Both the position numbers and the translations under genes were made by a program. From Pseudopedobacter sp. (GTDB taxonomy: Bacteria; Bacteroidota; Bacteroidia; Sphingobacteriales; Sphingobacteriaceae), in contig JACMNZ010000006.1 of NCBI GenBank assembly GCA_014378285.1, positions 1 to 7,690 on the forward strand: a stretch of 7,690 nt of DNA. Reading direction: 5' to 3'. The notes under the pieces were generated by a model, which saw only the letters and a program-made list of their open reading frames with translations, made no database searches and was not told where the DNA came from. Positions 4,358-7,690 of this stretch are shown here, piece after piece (the stretch's first letter is position 1; each line of letters opens with the position of its first letter).

Positions 4358-7300
4358 CTTATCACCGTAACCGAACCTGTAAACTTCTTACCCTCAACTT
4401 TTGTATCGATAATATAATAATATACACCAACTGGCACTTCCTTTCCATTATATCTACCATCCCAAGGGATATCATAACCGGTTGAGTTAAAAACCGCATT
4501 CCCAAACCTATTGAAAATTGTCATTCTTGCATTAACATAAGAGTCTAAATATTTGATGTTCCATATATCATTATTTCCATCGCCATTAGGTGTAAATGTG
4601 TTAGGGATTGTAGGTTTTGTAGCCACCTCAACGTTAACTTTATCACTTATCGTACATCCGTCTTTAGATGTTACAATTAAGGTATAAAGTGTACTCTCCT
4701 TAGGTGATGCTATTGGGTTTAACAATGTAGCATCATTTAAACTTGTAGAGGGAAGCCATTGATAAGTTAATCCATTCCCTGTTGCAACGGATTTAAAAGT
4801 TGTTTGGCCGCCAATTAAAATGGTTACATCTTCTCCGGCATTAACAGTTGGTAATGGATAAACTTCAATTTCTTGTTCCTTAATATCATTACAACCATTA
4901 TCTGATGTGAAAGTGTAGGTAATAATGTGTTTACCAATACCTGCTATCACAGGGTCAAAAACCCCATCTTCAGAAATACCATTACCTGTAAAAACTCCCC
5001 CGCCGCTAATACCAATAATTTCTCTGGCTTGTGTAATGGTAATTTTAGGTTTATCGATACAAATCCCTGCTAAAGGGGTAAATACGACTTCTGGGCTTCC
5101 TTTTACGGTGATAGTTTTAGGCCCAAAGTCTTCAAAACAGTCATTCCCAGAATATGCTCTTAATCTTACCTGGTAATTTATTGTTTCTTTGGTATTTGGG
5201 TATTTGTGAGTGTAGGTGGTACCTTTAACTGGTAAATCATATACCTCCTTTGTGTTTATACCGCCGATACTATATTCAAAAATCCATTCTAATTTTACAA
5301 TTTTACCTATTTGCACATTAGAATTATCAACAAATTCTACAGGCTGATTGCTACATAAATTATCAACATTGATGACTGAAAAGCCTGCATTTGGATTGGA
5401 AGAACTGATAACAATGGTTTTTTTTACCTCGTTTTCGCAGCCATTAGAAGAGGTTACTTTTAATGAGATTACATAAGTTCCTGGGGTTGCAAACCGGTGA
5501 GGAGGTGTATCTTTTTCTGTTGCCGTTGATCCATCTCCAAAATTCCATAAGTAAGACACAATATCTGATGAGGTATTAATAGCTTTAAAAACAATATTAT
5601 CCCTGGCACAGGCATTTGGATCTACAAAATCTGCGGTTGGCAATTCAAATATTGTTTTACTGAGCTGAAAATTGGATTCGCAATTGGCTTCCGTTTTTAA
5701 AACTAACTTAATGATATAATTACCACTTTTTTGATAAATATGAATGGGGTTTTTATCTGTTGAGGTTGTGCCATCACCAAAATCCCATGAATAAATTGCT
5801 GAGTTATCATTTAAAGTAGATTGATCTGTAAACTGAATTGCTGTTTTAGAACAAGAAGTATTTGCTACCGCAAAATTAGCCTGTGGCTGCTTCAATATTT
5901 TAATAGGCAATTGATAAACATTAGAAACACAAGCAACATCGTTTTTGACCGATAATGAAACCGTTTTTAAACCTTCTGAAGTAAAATTATGTACAGGTTC
6001 TTTTTCTGTTGATGTGGTTCCATCGCCAAAATCCCAAAAATAGCTGATTACTGGTCTGTTACCATTTATGGCGTTTAAGCTAAACTTCACAGGATTGTTT
6101 AAACAAGCTGATGATTGCGCTAAAAATGTTGCCGTTGGTGGCGGATCATACACCTCAAATTCAAAATTAAGTGTTTCATCTCCAGAAGGACAACCACCTG
6201 CAGTTGGTGGTATGGTAGAAATAATTTTTATTTGTTTTGTACCTACCTGCTTATAAACTTTATCTGCTGGCAAACGATATTCAAACAATAATTTTCCGTT
6301 GATAGTAATTGGCTTTGGCGTTAAATTTACGCCTTCTTGGGTAATTGGAGTATCACCTGGTTCTAAAATCCAGATTAATTTACTGGCCATATAAGGCAAT
6401 ACCAATCTAAAATCAAAAACTTCGTCCCTACAAGCATTTGTAATTATTTCATTAGTTGCAGGCCTAACCGCATTAATAAAAATTGACGAGGCTAAGTTTG
6501 TACCTGCAGAATAAGCATAAGATTCAAAATCTCCAAAGCCATAAGCCATTGCGTTAAAAGCTACATCAGATTTTAGATTAAAACTTGTACCACCTATTTG
6601 CCTCAAATCTACTTGAGCGTAAGAATATGTTGAGTTACCTGGAACAGCACTAAATCTATTGCTGTAATTTACACCGTTAATAGTAAAACTTGCTACACCA
6701 GTATTAGGAATTACAACATTAAGATATTGATCGCGAATATCTTGTTTCAGTGCAGAATACATCGTTACATCCTTAATACTATATTCCAATGGATTTAAAA
6801 TCACCATATCTGGATCACTTGGGCGAGCATTATTACCTCTATTTCTAGAATCTGCACAATATTGAGTTAGTGCATATTGTGCTACCGTTATGGGCTTATC
6901 TGCTGTAATGATAGAAACGGTATTAATTGGCAAAGTAGTGTAAAACTGACCTTTGTTTAATCTTTGCGTTGTGCCGCCAATATTTATTGTTGTATTATCT
7001 TCTGATGCTAAAACCCGATATATAGACCCTGTATTTCTATCAAAGAAAGGAACTAAGGGAAACACTTTTCCCCAACTTTCTAAAGGATATAATTGTTGGA
7101 ATAATGGATCATAAGAAATGTTTAAACCAGTATTAGAGTTACTTCCCGGAGGATTACAACCTGGGGATAAAATACCTACAGCAGAACTTCCAGAAAATGC
7201 AGCAAATCTTTTACAGCTGGATGTTGAAGCATCTACCTCTATGTAAGAACCAGTAATATCCCTATCACTTTGATATTGATAAACATCACCAACATTTGTT

Positions 7301-7690
7301 AGTGTGACACTAAAAGTTGGTAATAGTACTCCATTTTCTCTAGGTGTAATATTTAATTTGGTATTTGGCTCTACGCAAACAATATCGAATTGGGATTGGG
7401 AGCCATTCACGCTTAATGTCTGATCATAAGCTATTGCAAAATATTTTTGTCCTAAGGCTAATTTTGGTAATACTAAGGTAGCGGCAGACCTTGCGCCGGC
7501 AAAAACGTGGCCATAAACAACTGCTTTAGGTTTACCATCATCAATTAAAACTTTAATTCCTTGGTTATTGCTTGTTCCCGTTCCAGGAGATATGTATGAT
7601 GCATTCCTATCTACAACTACTTCTGTTACGGTGTTTGCGACTACATTAAATGGTTGTATAAAAGTTCCACAACTTACTACACCACTGGTA
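4354..7690 (-). CDS. Large T9SS-exported surface protein with IgGFc-binding-like, PKD and gliding-motility-associated C-terminal domains (N-terminus outside window)
   Basis: The frame stays open to the right edge, so 1111 residues are visible and the signal peptide is missing. A GTG at 7408-7410 is internal and not the start. Residues about 20-400 resemble the IgGFc-binding N-terminal domain: AATLVLPKLALGQKYFAIAY, FDIVCVEPNTKLNITP, YRVLASEDNTTINIGG and ADKPITVAQYALTQYC show its repeated VxAxEDNTxxxI pattern. Next come three clear PKD domains (about 517-600, 601-684, 685-763) with WDFGDGTTST or WNFGDGSTAT cores. A degenerate PKD-like domain (765-865) and two further Ig-like modules (866-944, 945-1024) follow. 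The last 87 residues are a type B T9SS sorting domain. It is the first of two coupled genes, upstream of the SprF-family gene. It is probably secreted through the outer membrane and kept on the surface, perhaps as an adhesin. The ligand is unknown, and IgG binding should not be assumed for an environmental bacterium. Confidence 0.92.
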   Translation of the reverse strand, partial: TSGVVSCGTFIQPFNVVANTVTEVVVDRNASYISPGTGTSNNQGIKVLIDDGKPKAVVYGHVFAGARSAATLVLPKLALGQKYFAIAYDQTLSVNGSQSQFDIVCVEPNTKLNITPRENGVLLPTFSVTLTNVGDVYQYQSDRDITGSYIEVDASTSSCKRFAAFSGSSAVGILSPGCNPPGSNSNTGLNISYDPLFQQLYPLESWGKVFPLVPFFDRNTGSIYRVLASEDNTTINIGGTTQRLNKGQFYTTLPINTVSIITADKPITVAQYALTQYCADSRNRGNNARPSDPDMVILNPLEYSIKDVTMYSALKQDIRDQYLNVVIPNTGVASFTINGVNYSNRFSAVPGNSTYSYAQVDLRQIGGTSFNLKSDVAFNAMAYGFGDFESYAYSAGTNLASSIFINAVRPATNEIITNACRDEVFDFRLVLPYMASKLIWILEPGDTPITQEGVNLTPKPITINGKLLFEYRLPADKVYKQVGTKQIKIISTIPPTAGGCPSGDETLNFEFEVYDPPPTATFLAQSSACLNNPVKFSLNAINGNRPVISYFWDFGDGTTSTEKEPVHNFTSEGLKTVSLSVKNDVACVSNVYQLPIKILKQPQANFAVANTSCSKTAIQFTDQSTLNDNSAIYSWDFGDGTTSTDKNPIHIYQKSGNYIIKLVLKTEANCESNFQLSKTIFELPTADFVDPNACARDNIVFKAINTSSDIVSYLWNFGDGSTATEKDTPPHRFATPGTYVISLKVTSSNGCENEVKKTIVISSSNPNAGFSVINVDNLCSNQPVEFVDNSNVQIGKIVKLEWIFEYSIGGINTKEVYDLPVKGTTYTHKYPNTKETINYQVRLRAYSGNDCFEDFGPKTITVKGSPEVVFTPLAGICIDKPKITITQAREIIGISGGGVFTGNGISEDGVFDPVIAGIGKHIITYTFTSDNGCNDIKEQEIEVYPLPTVNAGEDVTILIGGQTTFKSVATGNGLTYQWLPSTSLNDATLLNPIASPKESTLYTLIVTSKDGCTISDKVNVEVATKPTIPNTFTPNGDGNNDIWNIKYLDSYVNARMTIFNRFGNAVFNSTGYDIPWDGRYNGKEVPVGVYYYIIDTKVEGKKFTGSVTVIR
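4357..4617 (-). other. Type B T9SS sorting domain (gliding motility-associated C-terminal domain) of the large surface protein
   Basis: This codes for the final 87 residues. It has the hallmark series NTFTPNGDGNNDIWNI, then MTIFNRFGNAVF, GYDIPWDGRYNG, VPVGVYYYII and a terminal FTGSVTVIR. This matches the gliding motility-associated C-terminal domain, which directs cargo through the T9SS with a SprF-like partner rather than by the shorter type A signal. Confidence 0.93.
5401..6141 (-). repeat. Three tandem PKD domain repeats within the large surface protein
   Basis: Three units of about 80 residues carry FWDFGDGTTSTEKEP, SWDFGDGTTSTDKNP and LWNFGDGSTATEKD. At DNA level the cores are nearly the same, starting at about 6005, 5756 and 5516 with TCTGTTG followed by CCATCnCCAAAATCCCA-like sequence, spaced 249 and 240 bp. 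Each unit has one Cys near its start and one near its last strand. Confidence 0.9.

Noticed and set aside
4925..5176. Open frame antisense to the large surface protein gene
   Set aside because: It is opposite a strongly supported coding region and has no family resemblance; its openness follows from the codon use of the real gene. The same applies to other antisense frames over purN, the PfpI-family gene and the SprF-family gene.
5516..6040. Regularly spaced near-identical segments as a CRISPR-like array
   Set aside because: The spacing is about 240-249 bp, in frame, and the segments encode the WDFGDGT core of PKD domains.
7408..7410. GTG as the start of the large surface protein
   Set aside because: The same frame is open for 93 more codons to the window edge, and those residues continue the IgGFc-binding-like domain (for example AATLVLPKLALGQKY), so the true start lies outside.

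Overview
The window looks like a chromosomal segment from a Bacteroidota bacterium, most likely of the Sphingobacteriaceae (Pedobacter-like). The evidence is AT-rich intergenic DNA, a perfect Bacteroidota-type -7 promoter box (TAnnTTTG) before purN, no clear Shine-Dalgarno sequences, and a type IX secretion system (T9SS) cargo gene paired with a PorP/SprF-family gene. The genus is inferred from general gene character, not from a search.

Left part (1-2129), unrelated housekeeping genes: the C-terminal 231 residues of a cationic-amino-acid-type APC permease (+), closed by a strong intrinsic terminator; an intergenic palindromic repeat; a PaiA-like GNAT acetyltransferase (+); an AT-rich bidirectional terminator; and a PfpI/DJ-1 family protein (-).

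Middle part (2130-3340): a 330-bp divergent gap with a decayed heptamer repeat, a 12-bp palindrome and the purN promoter; purN (+), encoding the third enzyme of purine synthesis; then a 299-bp convergent gap filled almost entirely by two different repeat-like elements. One of these, on the opposite strand, belongs to the same family as the repeat upstream of the acetyltransferase.

Right part (3341-7690, all on the - strand): a two-gene operon with an ATGA stop/start overlap. The first gene encodes a very large surface or secreted protein (1111 residues visible, N-terminus outside the window) with an IgGFc-binding-like N-terminal region, a run of PKD/Ig-like domains and a gliding-motility-associated (type B) T9SS C-terminal signal. 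The second encodes a PorP/SprF-family outer-membrane protein. By analogy with SprB/SprF of Flavobacterium johnsoniae, the second protein probably helps export or anchor the first.

Most genes are ordinary. The least explained material is the intergenic repeats: a palindromic family present twice in inverted orientation (873-970 and 3196-3283), a different 97-bp inverted repeat (3093-3189), and an AGCTTTY heptamer run (2324-2358). No CRISPR array, tRNA, rRNA or transposase gene was seen.
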